A stretch of 64,000 nt of DNA from Ficedula albicollis (taxonomy: Eukaryota > Chordata > Aves > Passeriformes > Muscicapidae): contig NC_021683.1 in NCBI RefSeq assembly GCF_000247815.1, positions 15,983,044 through 16,047,043 of the forward strand. The letters are read 5' to 3'. Positions within the stretch are counted from its first letter, which is position 1. Every line of letters begins with the position of its first letter. The position numbers and the translations under genes are program-made. This document shows, piece after piece, positions 50,406 to 62,500 of the stretch. A model generated the notes under the pieces. That model did no database searches and was not told the DNA's origin. It saw nothing but the letters and a program-made list of their open reading frames with translations.

Positions 50406-52955
50406 ACAGCACAGGCCTTCATCCTTAAAGCAAGAAGAGAAGAACATTTACCTGTGCCAGCCCTTAACTCCTAAAAAGCAGCAAAGGCCCCTACACCCAG
50501 AAATGTCAGAACAACACAGAAAGTGTAAAGATTTGTCTCAGTGAAATCACTTTACCTGATCTGAAGGGATCTGAAAGTCCTTTTCCATATCCCAAGGAGT
50601 GCTCAGGCACAACTGTAGTACTTCTGTATCCACTAAAATAAAATAGGATTGTCCTTTCTTCACCTTTCCTGAAAAGGAAAAAATTTTTATTTTCATTTGA
50701 TAAGGACAAAGCCCCCCCAGAAGTGTAAATTCCTCTGTGAAGGGGCTTACACAGGTCCAGCTGTACCTGACACACTCATTACAATCATCACATCATTAAC
50801 TGTGTCACTGGTACCCAATTTCTGAGTAATTTGGGCATGAGGCACCTAAAAGTTGACAGACAAGCATCACTTATACACAGCCAAGAATATTTCAGATGTA
50901 AAGAAATGGTAAAAATATTTAAGCAGTGTTACACCTGCTTGATAAATCACATCATTTTCTTAAATAAAAATGGCCATTGCATATGTGCCATACAAGTCAA
51001 GTCCTCTCTTTATTTGGGTTCTTTGTTGGATTTTGGGTTCTGGGACTGGGGTATATTTTTATGGATATTTTGCTTAAAATGAAGCCCCAGGTCAGTCTTG
51101 GTGTAATATTTTAGCTAGTCAAGTTATGAACCCCTGAAAAAAGGTGTTTTTAATGGAAAGGCTGACAACCTCTTAAGTGAAGTGCTGTGAATGATGGCAC
51201 CTTGATCAGAGTTGGAGAAAACGTTCAATGTGATATAAGCTACTGAGCTGAGTTGTAAAATGACAAGGACTGAGTGAACAGTTTTTAATACAGATAATAT
51301 TGTTCATGTAGTCTATAAATATAGAATTAAATGTTGACCTCTATCTCCCATGTCAAAAGTCAGAGCCAGTGTCAGCACATATTGTTTTTATTTGTTTCAA
51401 GAGAAAAATAGATCAACAACATTAACCTCGCAATGAACAGAGAATTGAATGAATTAAAAAGCAGTACCCCATAAATCCCCTTCCTTTTATTGGCACAGTG
51501 ATAAAAATGCCTAGGGCTTAGAGGAAAAGGGTAGTCTCAGACACTCGTCTGAGCTGCTCTATGTACACAGAGCTGTACATCACATGCTAAAACAGAGCAA
51601 CAGAGATATTAAGATTCGTACAGTCTCATATAATGCACAATATCCATCAAATTGCATCACAGCATCCTGCAAAACAGGGCATGTCAGATATCCCTAAGAC
51701 AAGTAGATTATCACTAGACTACTTTAAAGCAACTTTAGCCTTCCACCTACCTTTGAAAAACACATTTCACAAAAGATATTAAATACACAAAAAGAAGCCT
51801 TTATTCAATACTGTCCATACTTGCAGTTTACCAATATTTTAAGACATTACCTGGAGGAAACTCCATTGTGCTTAGAGATACCAGCTTCACTGGTCGGGTA
51901 CCTCTTTAAATTCTTGGCTCAGTGGGTTAAGACTGAGGGATATGAGATTTTTCTCCTGTTTAAAAAGTAATTTTTTTTCAAAACACCTCATAATAATAAA
52001 GACCCCTATTTCACAACACCATAGTAAATTTGACAGTTAAGTAAAATGAGCAGTTTCAACTGCAAATTCAGTTTAATTGCAATTTTTAATGCTGCATAAT
52101 TAAACTGAAAATGTTCTAAAAAGATTCACACAGTCAAAACTAGAACAGAAACAAAAGCATTTTCACAACATTGGTTTAGGGTTTTCTAATCAATTTCTAG
52201 AGAAACTGACAAAAAGTAACATTTAAAACCAAATCAGTTTAACAAAAGAAAAGGAATGGTATCATCTGAAAAATTCAGCTGTTAGTTTTTGTTTACATTT
52301 TCTTATCCTCCTGCAGCTTGTAGGATATACACAAATTCTTTTGGTTTACTGCTCCAGTGATTATCTGCTGGCAATGTTGCATCATGTGAAAAACATTTTA
52401 CAGCATTTGCACTGTGTACTAAACACACAAAAGCAACTAATTACAATGTTTGTCAAATCTGGAGTGTGTTCTGTGGAGGCTTACTGGAACCAAATGCCAT
52501 TTTTCTTCTTGAAATGGGCTGGCTGACTTTGAGTTTCTCCAGCAAAGTGTAGGCTTGGAGTGAAATCTTGACTCATGCACACTGCTGAAGGCTAGCATGC
52601 TGAAGCTATTCTATATCTTGGTGAGAAAAGCCTTCTCAGGCTTGAAGAATTTTACAGCTGGCTATAAAGAGCAACTTTTCTGCTCCACATGTATTCATGC
52701 AGCTTCTGGGCAGAACCAGTCATGGTGCTTTTCATAGCTGGATGATCAGAAGACTTCTCTATAACTTCTAGTTATAGAAGGGAAGACAAGTATTTTATTA
52801 TACTAAAGGATTATTGGTGTGGAGGGCAATACTGAATAGCTGTATCAAGCAAATCACTTAGGGCCTTGCTAAGCCTGTAAACTCAGTCATAGCTTCACAC
52901 AGGGAAATAATGGCCAAACAGGGAGGGAGGGCACTTTCTAAGACACCTGGCTGAT
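50406..52955. other. Noncoding, AT-rich; no gene seen
   Basis: AT-rich single-copy sequence with open frames below 90 codons and no recognisable products or repeats. Confidence 0.5.
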
Positions 52956-53136
52956 AAAATGAAATTCAACCTTGGTTTTAAAAACTACTTGTGATTTGAA
53001 GACTAGTCTACTGCATGAAAAGGATGATGAATGCATTGCAAGGGCCTTAAAATGAAATTCAACCTTGGTTTTAAAAACTGCTTGTGATTTGACTAGTCTA
53101 CTGCATGAAAAGGACGATGAATGCATTGCAAGGGCC
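52956..53136. repeat. Tandem duplication, about 93 and 88 bp
   Basis: Copy 1 (52956-53048) and copy 2 (53049-53136) both start AAAATGAAATTCAACCTTGG and end GCATTGCAAGGGCC. Copy 2 lacks three bases (GAA before GACTAGTC) and has two substitutions. Confidence 0.95.
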
Positions 53137-56100
53137 AAAAAAAGAAATATAACAATTTGTTCCTCTTTTTATGATTTGAGTCCTTTTCCCTTTAAGCCAA
53201 TTTTCATATCTGGAACGTTAAAATTTTGTAAGTTTAAGGTTTAGCTGCTACAACTGTCAAGTAAAAGAAGCATCAGCTCTCCAGCAAGAATAATATGTGT
53301 GCTTATGGTTGGTGATGGTTCTCCACTGAGAAATAAAAATGAGGTTTTTCATTCTGACCTGTGCCAAGGGGCCCAGCAGCACTCTGGCTGCATGGACAGA
53401 GGCCAGTCTGCACCAGAGACTGCCAGGATGGACAGCAGAATCTTCTCTGAAAGAGAGCAGGAAAGAGTTACAGAGCTGCAGCAGCTGGATCTTCAGGAAT
53501 ATCCCTGGAGACTGCACTGACTGGAGCTCTCAGGCAGAAGTTCAGCAGCACAGGAAAGGTTTGAATGATGCTGCAGCCTCCTCTCATTCCATAAGAGCCA
53601 TCCTTTAACTTGAGCTTCTCTCAGTGCGCTGAGTGTTCTGAGGTTTGTTCTTCAATGCCAAACGGAAATAAGCTCAGTGATTTAAAAATATCCTGTTTTC
53701 CATATATTTATAAAAACAATGATCACATTTGTTCAGCAGGCAACCATATTGCTCAACATAATTCCAACACTAAAAAGACACAAAACACAGACAACTTAAA
53801 ACATTAACAGATTCAAGCATATGAACAGGAAATACAAAAATGATTGACAGTGATTGTTGATAACTAACCGATAAAACTAAGTTTATTTGTAAATAACAGT
53901 ATCCCAACTCATAATAATTTACATTTCAAGAAATTCAGCAATCAAGCCTGCAATGTGAATTTCCTGTTTTTCATTTTCTCCCACAATTTGAAAGCTTTCT
54001 TATGCTTGTTGTACAACTGGGAAAATTCTTCAACATCACCCAAGAAGTTTGGCATCAAACCTAGGTTGCACAGATATATTAACTGAGATAAATTAATTAG
54101 CTCAAGTCCTGTTGTGGATACAGTTATAGATTATAACATACATACCTTATCTGTATGTCAGGAGTGTCTATGGTAATCAGCACTTCTTCGTTTTGAAATA
54201 TGTAGATACCTATACAAAAGCACAGCATTAAAAAATCTCACACAGGCTTTTTTTCTAACAAGCCTTTGGTGTTAAATGACATTACTACAGACTTATCAAA
54301 ATAATGAAGATGTGTTCAGCTTATGCCATGATCTCCTACTTTAGTTGAGTGAACTCATAAAAAGAAACAGTTACTGTGTTTACTGTTATTTATTATTATT
54401 ACTATCATTATTTCAATAATAGTGAAATGCAGATAAGTATTTGGCTAGTTGAAATTTTAGCATGAGCTCCAAAAATTTCACACATATTTAGCATACTGAT
54501 TCCAGACATGGAGAAGCAAATTAGCAGATAAGTATTGTCGTAATCATTAGTTAAAATTCTCCGATACAAGCTAGTGTCAGCTCCCACTTTCAGAGCCAAG
54601 GAAAATATTCATAAGCTTTTACTTCCTGTAATAGAGAATTCACTGTTAACTAGGATTCAAATCCCATGTGTTCAGTCTCCCTACAAACATGAGTCCTCTT
54701 TTAGGGATTCTATCAAAAAAAGCTCTCGCTAGTAACAAAAAAAAATTTAGAAATACACCACGATAAAATGCCTTTAATCAGAAGGAGCTGTAGGTACTGA
54801 CACCTGTAACAGCAGCTGCAGAAAAAAATGGTCAGAAGTACAGCTGACCTTTATTTCTTGGAGATACAGTCATCTGAGTGAATATTATTTTCTATTAAAT
54901 ATAAACCACAAAATTATTGATTCTTTTTCCATGCTTCTTACAACTTATATACCACACACTAACACACCTATATTTTTTAGACTTTCCATTAAAATAATAG
55001 CTAGATGATAACAAGATAAGGTAGACCAATTTAAAATCTTGTAAGGCCATTAAGAACTTCCTACTAAAAAAACAGAAGTTAACAGAAGAAATTATGCAGC
55101 ACAGTTTCACATCTGGCCTTGCAAAAGTAGCTTTTGCAACTCTCGTGCTTCTCTCTGTGTGCTCTTGCTGCCAGCCTTTTGAGCTATTTGAAGGGAAATA
55201 AGGACAGCCACTGAGTTAATGTTTGGTGATACCCTGGAACTCTAAATAAGAGCAGTGAACCGCTAGTAGAAGGTGAGGGGCTCGTTCATCCTGCAGCACA
55301 AACAAGCTACAGACCAGGGCACTCCAGGATTCATCCTTCCCCTTTGCACTGGAGCACATTTGGGGGATCTGGTTTACCACAGGTCACCTGGCAGACAAGA
55401 GAGGGACTCTAGAGCAATGAAAAAGTGCTCACAAGTTGCTTTGCTGATGCTGGAGAGCACAGCGGATGGGGTTTGTCACAGTCCAATATCCCCCAAATGT
55501 TGCTGCTGCTGTAATTCTGCCCTTTCAGTGCAATCTGAAAAAAAAATAAATAATAATTTATATACAATACTTCAACAAGCCAAAGATTTTTATTATTATT
55601 TTCTTTTTTTATCCTTTTATGGTTGCAAATTAATGAAATTACATGAGACTGAAGCCAATGACAACTGCTAATCTGTAAGCAACAACAAGCAAGGAAAAGC
55701 TGATAGGAGTACAGCTGTTTTATTTTAATTGAGGAATGATTTTATGTTGGAAGCACTCAATATTCACAGCAAATTAAAAATAATGAAGTGAATTGATACC
55801 AATGATATTTTTTTACCTACTATCCCTTTGTAAATCTATTTCTTCACACAAATTGACATGTCTAATTGATACATACGCTATTATTCCTCATTAGTAGGCT
55901 GAATAAAATAATTCTTGATTAAATTTATTGCAATTTACCATCCAGCATAATGCTTGCAAGCTATAAAAGTCAATCAACAGGAAACAGAAAAAAACCAGAT
56001 GACATTATTACTTTATATATATCCACAATAATCTCATGTGTTTTGTGGAACCTTCCTAAGCATTTTGTTGCTCCTCAGGAGCTACAGGCTGTCTCCAGCA

Positions 56101-57928
56101 GGTCACTTCATTTTTCATATGGCCATAAATATATTTCACTGCATACATTCTTCTGAGTTTTTCTGATAAATATCACCTCTAATAAGCAAATTATTTGCGT
56201 ATTTAGCAATCTGTTAGAAGTTGTCTGGAAGAGTTAGTCTTCTAGTAACACTCAAACAAAATTATGCAGAAGAGCTGATGATTTACTTTGTGTGGATTAG
56301 GGCAGTTGATTTATATTGTGCTATCACTGCATCAAAAAAAGTTCAACAAGTAGCAAAACTTTAGAATTTCTCTGAAACAAAGAAAGTCAATAGTAAACCT
56401 GACAAGCAAAATATATATTCTGTGATGCAAAATTTCCAACAAAAAGTAAATGGAATCAATGGCAGGTCAGTCTGTTCTTTATAATTTTAGCTTATTCCAC
56501 ATCTTACCCTGGCCTCCACTATTTTGTAGAGAATTTTTTGGTATTCTGAACCTTGCAGAGCAGCTATTATGTAACTCTCCTCTCTAATGGCAAGAAAAGT
56601 ATGTTATGATCAGACTCTTTCTGTGGCCTTTTGCTCCTGTTTCTCTAGAGAATGCTAGCAGCTGGCACAGGATTGCTGCCCTTGCTGATGCTGGGCTTCA
56701 GACTTGACAAATAATTTACCCAAAAATGCAGTACAGATGCTATAACTAGTACAGACATAGAGTAGATATCCTACTTTTGTTATCTTAATGCAATTTCTTT
56801 TTGGTGAAGAGCCTCTGATGCCCTGACTGTGTCTCTGCCCTGATTGTACGCTGTGTCTCAACTTGTCCAGAAAAGCAGAAATTGCTCAAAAATTCAGACA
56901 TTATTGTATAGGACCAGAGGATCAGAACTAAAATCTAAACTGCATTGGGAATGTTTTCCATTCTTATTACGCATCGCGTTCTTTGTAAGCCATAAGATAA
57001 AATTTCATTTGAAAAAAAAAAATCTGATTCAAATCTAATTTCTATTTCTAGATCTAATGAATTAGAAAAGAGAAATATAGAGATAACTGAAATTAAGGTT
57101 CAGGTTCTAAGGGTGTAAGATGATCGACTCTACTGAAAAATAATCTGGATTTTATTCTAGAGCTATTTTAGATTCATAATTGAATTTTTATACAACATAA
57201 TTCCAGTAATCAGTGTTTCTTTTGTTGCTACTTACAAATTTTTATCAAATCTTTGTAAAAGGTGCTATATCTCTGTTCAGAAAGACCCCTGACATCTCAA
57301 GATCAAATCTTGCAATTCGAAAAATAGAAGGAAGAGGAGCTATCCACAGCAAAACCAGCTGTTTAAGGATTCATCTACTATTTGATATGCGTTACTCAGC
57401 AGAGTAAACAACCAATCTGCCAGCAGCAAAAAATCAAAGAGCTCTGTGCCAGCTGAACAGCATCTTTTAAAGAACTGAGGAAGTGGCCCAAAAAAGCAGC
57501 CCTTAGAGGCAGGCAGAGGTTTTCTAGTGTTCCTGGGGGACCCTGCCATGTCAGAAAGTGCTGTCACCCAGACCCACACCATGCTCCATGTGTGAGATTA
57601 TCCTTAAGGGTGACCAAAAGTATTTCTAACAAAACTATCAACAACAGGCTAAGAATAATCAGGGGCTATGGCCTTGTTGAAACTGAATTCTAATGTAGGT
57701 CTTCCACATGCATTTAGCCTCCACTGTCAAAAGTGACTTTATTTATTAAATCTTTCCAGCCTATTTCTCTGGACAACAGAAAAAGCCAGCATGGTTATGC
57801 AGCTCATTCATTCTGATCCGTGGTGCTCTCCTGGTCTGCACACCCCCAGAGACTGTAAAGACCCTCAGCTGTGCCAGGCCGTGGAAAAGGAGCCAGAGCA
57901 GGGCTGCAGGGACTGTGTGTGGAACTTC
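53137..57928. other. Noncoding; no gene seen
   Basis: Mostly AT-rich. Slightly GC-richer DNA at 53340-53600 and 55130-55530 carries open frames of 73-132 codons on one or both strands, with no recognisable family. No RNA gene or transposon end identified. Confidence 0.5.
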
Positions 57929-58068
57929 CCCAGAGCAGCTCAGCTGGTTAGAGCAGAGTGCTGATAACACCCAGGGTGTGGGTTCAAAATATCCCTGGAT
58001 GGGCCATTTACTTAAGAGCTGGACTTGAGGATTCTTGTGGGTCCTTTCCAGCTCAGAATATTCTGTGA
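57929..58068 (+). mobile_element. tRNA-Ile-derived SINE with CR1 tail (TguSINE1-like)
   Basis: The left half is a degenerate tRNA-Ile. It has an A-box-like AGCTCAGCTGGTTAGAGC (57937-57954), a TGCTGATAACACC anticodon-arm region, and a B-box-like GGGTTCAAAAT near 57980-57990. A short linker (GGGCCATTTACTTAAGAGC) leads to a CR1-like 3' tail: GGACTTGAGGATTCTTGTGG, GTCCTTTCCAGCTCAG and AATATTCTGTGA. This tRNA-Ile plus CR1 composition is that of the songbird SINE TguSINE1, mobilised by CR1 machinery. The copy is mutated (B box GTTCAAA rather than GTTCGAT) and probably inactive. No target duplication is evident, as usual for CR1-driven insertion. Confidence 0.88.
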
Positions 58069-58356
58069 GTCACAAGTGATGAGAAGTCCCAGGGGGGCCA
58101 GCTCAGCCACCACCCTTCTAGCAGCAGAGCCACAAAGCAAAGACCTTTATATTTCAACAGGCATTATCTTGTCATTGCTTTTAATCTAGAAAAACCATAT
58201 TAAGAAAAACATGATGGCAAAGATTATGATCAGCCTTAAAGACACCATTTTCATTCAGCTCCAGCAAACTCAATAGGAAGACTATTTCATGAAAGGGCAC
58301 AAGAGATTGAAATTCAGTAGTTCAGTTAATCCAAGCACATTGAAATAAAATTATAC

Positions 58357-58358
58357 AT

Positions 58359-58405
<47 letters not shown>
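58357..58405. repeat. (ATTT)n microsatellite
   Basis: Twelve perfect ATTT units in 49 bp, followed by a short ACAC/GTGTAC stretch. The length and purity suggest it is polymorphic. Confidence 0.97.
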
Positions 58406-59153
58406 TACACACATGTGTACATGTGCAAAGTGAGGGATAAGCTACTACTTTCACATACCTACAACTTCTATTAAAATGCTCGAATAAGAAATGTAATATC
58501 ACTCTTTAAAGCTCTTTAAGTTTAAGGGTATTCTGCTCAGAATGCTTCTAGCTGCAAACAGAAACAAACCAATACATCTGTGACAGATTTGCAATTCTTA
58601 AATCTTAATAACTTGTTAAATTAATTTAAAAATTCACTCACTTTATTTTATTCATCACCACAGAAGACAAAGGTATTATCCACTTGAGTCTATACCAAAA
58701 GGAAACACACACACATTAATATCTGCAATTTTGCTACACATTCCAAATACAAGAAGTAACAAATTTGGTGACAAAGCTGTCAAAATATGTTCTGCAAATA
58801 CATTGGCAAGAGATCTGGACATACTAAAGAAATTCAGTGAAACAAAATAGGTGCCAAATGGGGATGTTTGACAGAGTGTTCAAAAATACATTTAGACCAA
58901 AGCAGGAACACATCCAACAGAGAGATTCTCTACATAAATTATCATGAAACTATTAGAAATAATTGGCCAGTGATTTCAAAATATTACATATACTTTTAAT
59001 GTTATCAAAGAGCTGTGTTGTGAACCATGTGTGATTTCTTGGCGATTGAATTTTTGGCCGCACAACAGCGTTTTTAGGCGCAAGTGAAAATACTATATCC
59101 CATACTGTAAGTCAATCTGTAGTCTTTGAAAATGCATCAAGCTTCCAAGTGCT
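58406..59153. other. Noncoding; small CpG-bearing segment at 59041-59085
   Basis: AT-rich. The short segment 59041-59085 holds four CpG in 45 bp (GGCGATTG, GGCCGCAC, CAGCG and AGGCGCAAG), unlike its surroundings. It might be the core of a conserved element. No gene seen. Confidence 0.35.
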
Positions 59154-59441
59154 TTGAAAGGCTGTTGGGAGAAAGATTATAAAGTCTGGGTGCTCTGGGA
59201 GGCTGCAGAGCACAGCCCTTGCAGGGGCTCTGCTGAACAGATGCCTTCCCCAAGGCTGAAGGGAGCCCGTGCGGTAAAGATGTCACAGCCAACCTCTCCA
59301 GCCAGCGTGGGGGTGTCTGTGGTCACAGTGCCCCGAGCCACAGGTGAGTGCAGCCCTGTCCCTGCAGCAGGTACCTCAGTGCTGTCACAGGCCAGGGCTG
59401 GAGGCACAGGAGGAGGCACCTGTACAGCTCTGCCAGGCTAA
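59154..59441. other. GC-rich patch with open frames on both strands
   Basis: A 95-codon plus-strand frame and an 80-codon minus-strand frame overlap over most of this GC-rich block. A textbook splice-donor sequence, CAGGTGAGT, occurs at 59341-59349, with open plus-strand frame leading up to it. I see no matching acceptor with a polypyrimidine tract upstream. The translation is Ala/Pro/Gly/Val-rich and unrecognised. I keep it as a weak exon candidate. Confidence 0.2.
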
Positions 59442-59475
59442 CAAGAGCAGATTAACTTATACACAGTGTTGAATT

Positions 59476-59565
59476 TTAGGCATTTCTCAATACAGTGAAC
59501 CATCCAAATGTTTCCAAATATTAGGCATTTCTCAATACAGTGAACCATCCAAACGCTTCCAAATA
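59476..59565. repeat. Tandem duplication, 2 x 45 bp
   Basis: Units 59476-59520 and 59521-59565 share TTAGGCATTTCTCAATACAG and GTGAACCATCCAAA; they differ by ATGT versus ACGC. Confidence 0.93.
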
Positions 59566-62500
59566 CGTCTGTGAATGCTGATAACCCCTGCAGACATACT
59601 GCAGGAACAGCACTTCAGTGGGATGCCTTGGTGATTGGAGGGGGTCAGGGGTCTGCCCTGCACAGCTACCCGTTCACACCATTCACAGGCATAAAATTCA
59701 AATCAAAATTGTTTAATGGTTCTTGAGAAGTAGAGGCCTTATAACAGAGTATAAGTGAGCAAGTCAAAGTAGACTACCCAGAAAACAGCCAGGGTGCCAG
59801 GGCAGCTTTCTTCAGCCCTGATGTGCAGCTCATCTAAATGCTTACATCTTACACATGCACTGAAAATTATGGAGTCTGCTCAGATTGTAAGGCTCAGAGT
59901 ATCTGGGGTAAAAATCTGGCCTCCCTGAAGTGTGTGGAAATATATTCCCTGACTTCACTAGGACCTGCTATAATCTACAAAGGTTTCAACGGTGCATTGA
60001 TCTGAGCCCCCCTTTAGGGCACTCAGCCAAGTGAACTACATTTCTCCTGTGTTCAGTCTCTAAATTTTGTGGTTGATATTTAGGAAAACATTTTTATATA
60101 CACGTTGTGGAATTCCCTCATTATTATCCTATATCAAAGAAACATACACTGAATTTGAGGCAGTACAGGGTAAGATTTGTGTTAACTTCTGGCAAGTTCA
60201 TTCCTTACACTTGAAAAGAGTCTCTGAGAAAGCCCTCTCCCCCACAGACAAACTTTTTCCTACTCCAGAAAGATCAATTTTCCTGAACAACCACCAAGCA
60301 AAAGACACACATGTAGCTTAAGTAGCCCATAACTCCATTTATTCCACTGAGATGAGAACTTTCCAGAAAAGTCTATCACTTTTCCTTATTCATTCTGACA
60401 TCCTCAAGGGCTGCCTCCAGCTCCCTACATCCCTCCCCAGCGCTGTCCCAGGCTGTAAGTGGGCTCCTGTGGGTTTTGGACAGGAGTTCCAAACATTCCA
60501 GTTTTGGACATCAACCTGAATAACAGATGCAGCACAGATAAGGTTTTCTACCTCATATTGTAAGCTCTATTTCTGTCAGAAGATTGTGGATTTGGCCTGT
60601 GAGCTACACCTTTTGGAACTGGTTACAGAGCTTTCAGATAAGCATTTTTTTGTTGGACAAATGAATTTGCTAAAAAAAAAAAATTACTATCAGCAAAGAA
60701 GGCAATTACCCAAGTGGGCATTTTTTTCGTCCTGTGTGAGCTCTTTAAATTTAACATGCCTTTAAGCAGTATTAACTTTTAAGTTACCATAAAATCAAAT
60801 AATTGTATTTATTAATTTGTTTTAATTACCAAGCACAGATAAGCATATGTCCTACTTAGCCTGGGAAAATCTGAACGCACACCTGCTCCAACAAGCAGTC
60901 TGTAAAATGAGACGTGAGGAAAATATTTGAATTACATTTCCCTGTTCCAACATACCATTTTTAAAAAGCACTTTCAACACCGAACTAGGCCTTTACAGTT
61001 AAGGCATTTTACAAGATGATACTGAGCTATGTTTCCTGTCTATGAAGAAGGCACCAGCATATAAAATGGTAGTGAATTTGCATTACCTCCAATCCATCAT
61101 TCTTTGAGTGCGCAGGAAAAACTGTGAGACCTGCTGCAACAAAGCACAGCCTTGTGTTGACAGATTCTTATTTAAGTGACTGTGAATACAACAATTCCAC
61201 AAATAATTTGTCAAGTGTGTGGCTGAACTAGCTCTGAACCCTGATAAATACCAACTCTCCTCACTGCTACAAAGGCATGATGTTCTGTGTGCGGGCAGTG
61301 AGTAACAAGCACCAGGATTTAACAATCGATGCTACTATATTTCTCTTTTCTTTGTGGTTAAAAAAGCCTTGAAGGGTGGCTCTTTCAGCAGTGTTAAGTA
61401 CTAGTGGTGGCTATGCCTTGCAAATCTAAGTAATACACTGCAGGCTGAGGTGAAAGGAAATAGCACACTGCATCCATTTTTAGCTGCATTTAAAACATAT
61501 GGTTTATGTTCTCTGGTGAAAAACAGTCTTTACTGTATAGTTAGCAGACTCTTGTTTAATACAGGCTATTATTAAATGGACCTCTTTCAAGTTATGATAA
61601 TAGGACATCTACTTCGCTGCCTTTTGCATCCTAAGGCGTACATTTGGGGTGGGGTAATTCAAGAGAAGAGCCTCTTTTAGGAAAAATAACTCAAACTCTA
61701 GGGGAACACATGTACATATTAATAGGGGGGAAAAACACTCCTTCCAGGTATTCAATTGAAATCAAGATTGCATTTTTCCATCATGCAGTGCATTCCAAAG
61801 GCATTATGGATGTACGAGAAAAAAATCATTTTTAAAGAAATGTAAATCTAATCAGTCTTGAAGCTAGCAATATATACATAAATGTCTCTTGCAGACATAA
61901 TTTAGTATGCATTATTAATTTATTTTTCATAAAGCTTTCCAGCTACAAAAAGGATAAGTGGAAATGTGCACCCACATTGACGATAATGCTCATTTGTCTG
62001 GCAGGAGTGAACATATTAACAAATTTTCCCCCCCTGAAATCCCAACCTAAAGGTTGTTCAGCAGCTTCTTTGCAGAAAGACCAGACATCCTTATTGCAAA
62101 CAAAATTATTCCAGGCATTATAATAAAATACCAGCCTTTAATGGAACCTGAACTTCAGCAAGGTATTTGCAAGGCAAAACTGTTACAGACTCTGGACTGC
62201 AAAATACTGTATAGTGTAAGTCAACAATATTTCTACTTTTGACTGTAAAATACCAATGCCTATAGAAATAATTCGATGTGTGATACTATTAACGAGTCCT
62301 TATGTAAAATGCTAATTATTTATTGTTTATAAAGCAATTTCAAATAAAGCAGAATTCATACACTAGTGCCATCATGATTTTCCAGTCATTAACTTAACCA
62401 GAATTTGCATTTTGGGACTATAGCCAGTGACTTACATGCACTACTTAAGTCATTTTTCAAACACCCTGTCCCATCTTAATCTATTCATCATTAATCACAT

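Noticed and set aside
57929..58005. Functional tRNA-Ile gene
   Set aside because: The stems are degenerate, the B box is mutated, and the sequence continues into a CR1 tail, so it is a SINE head.
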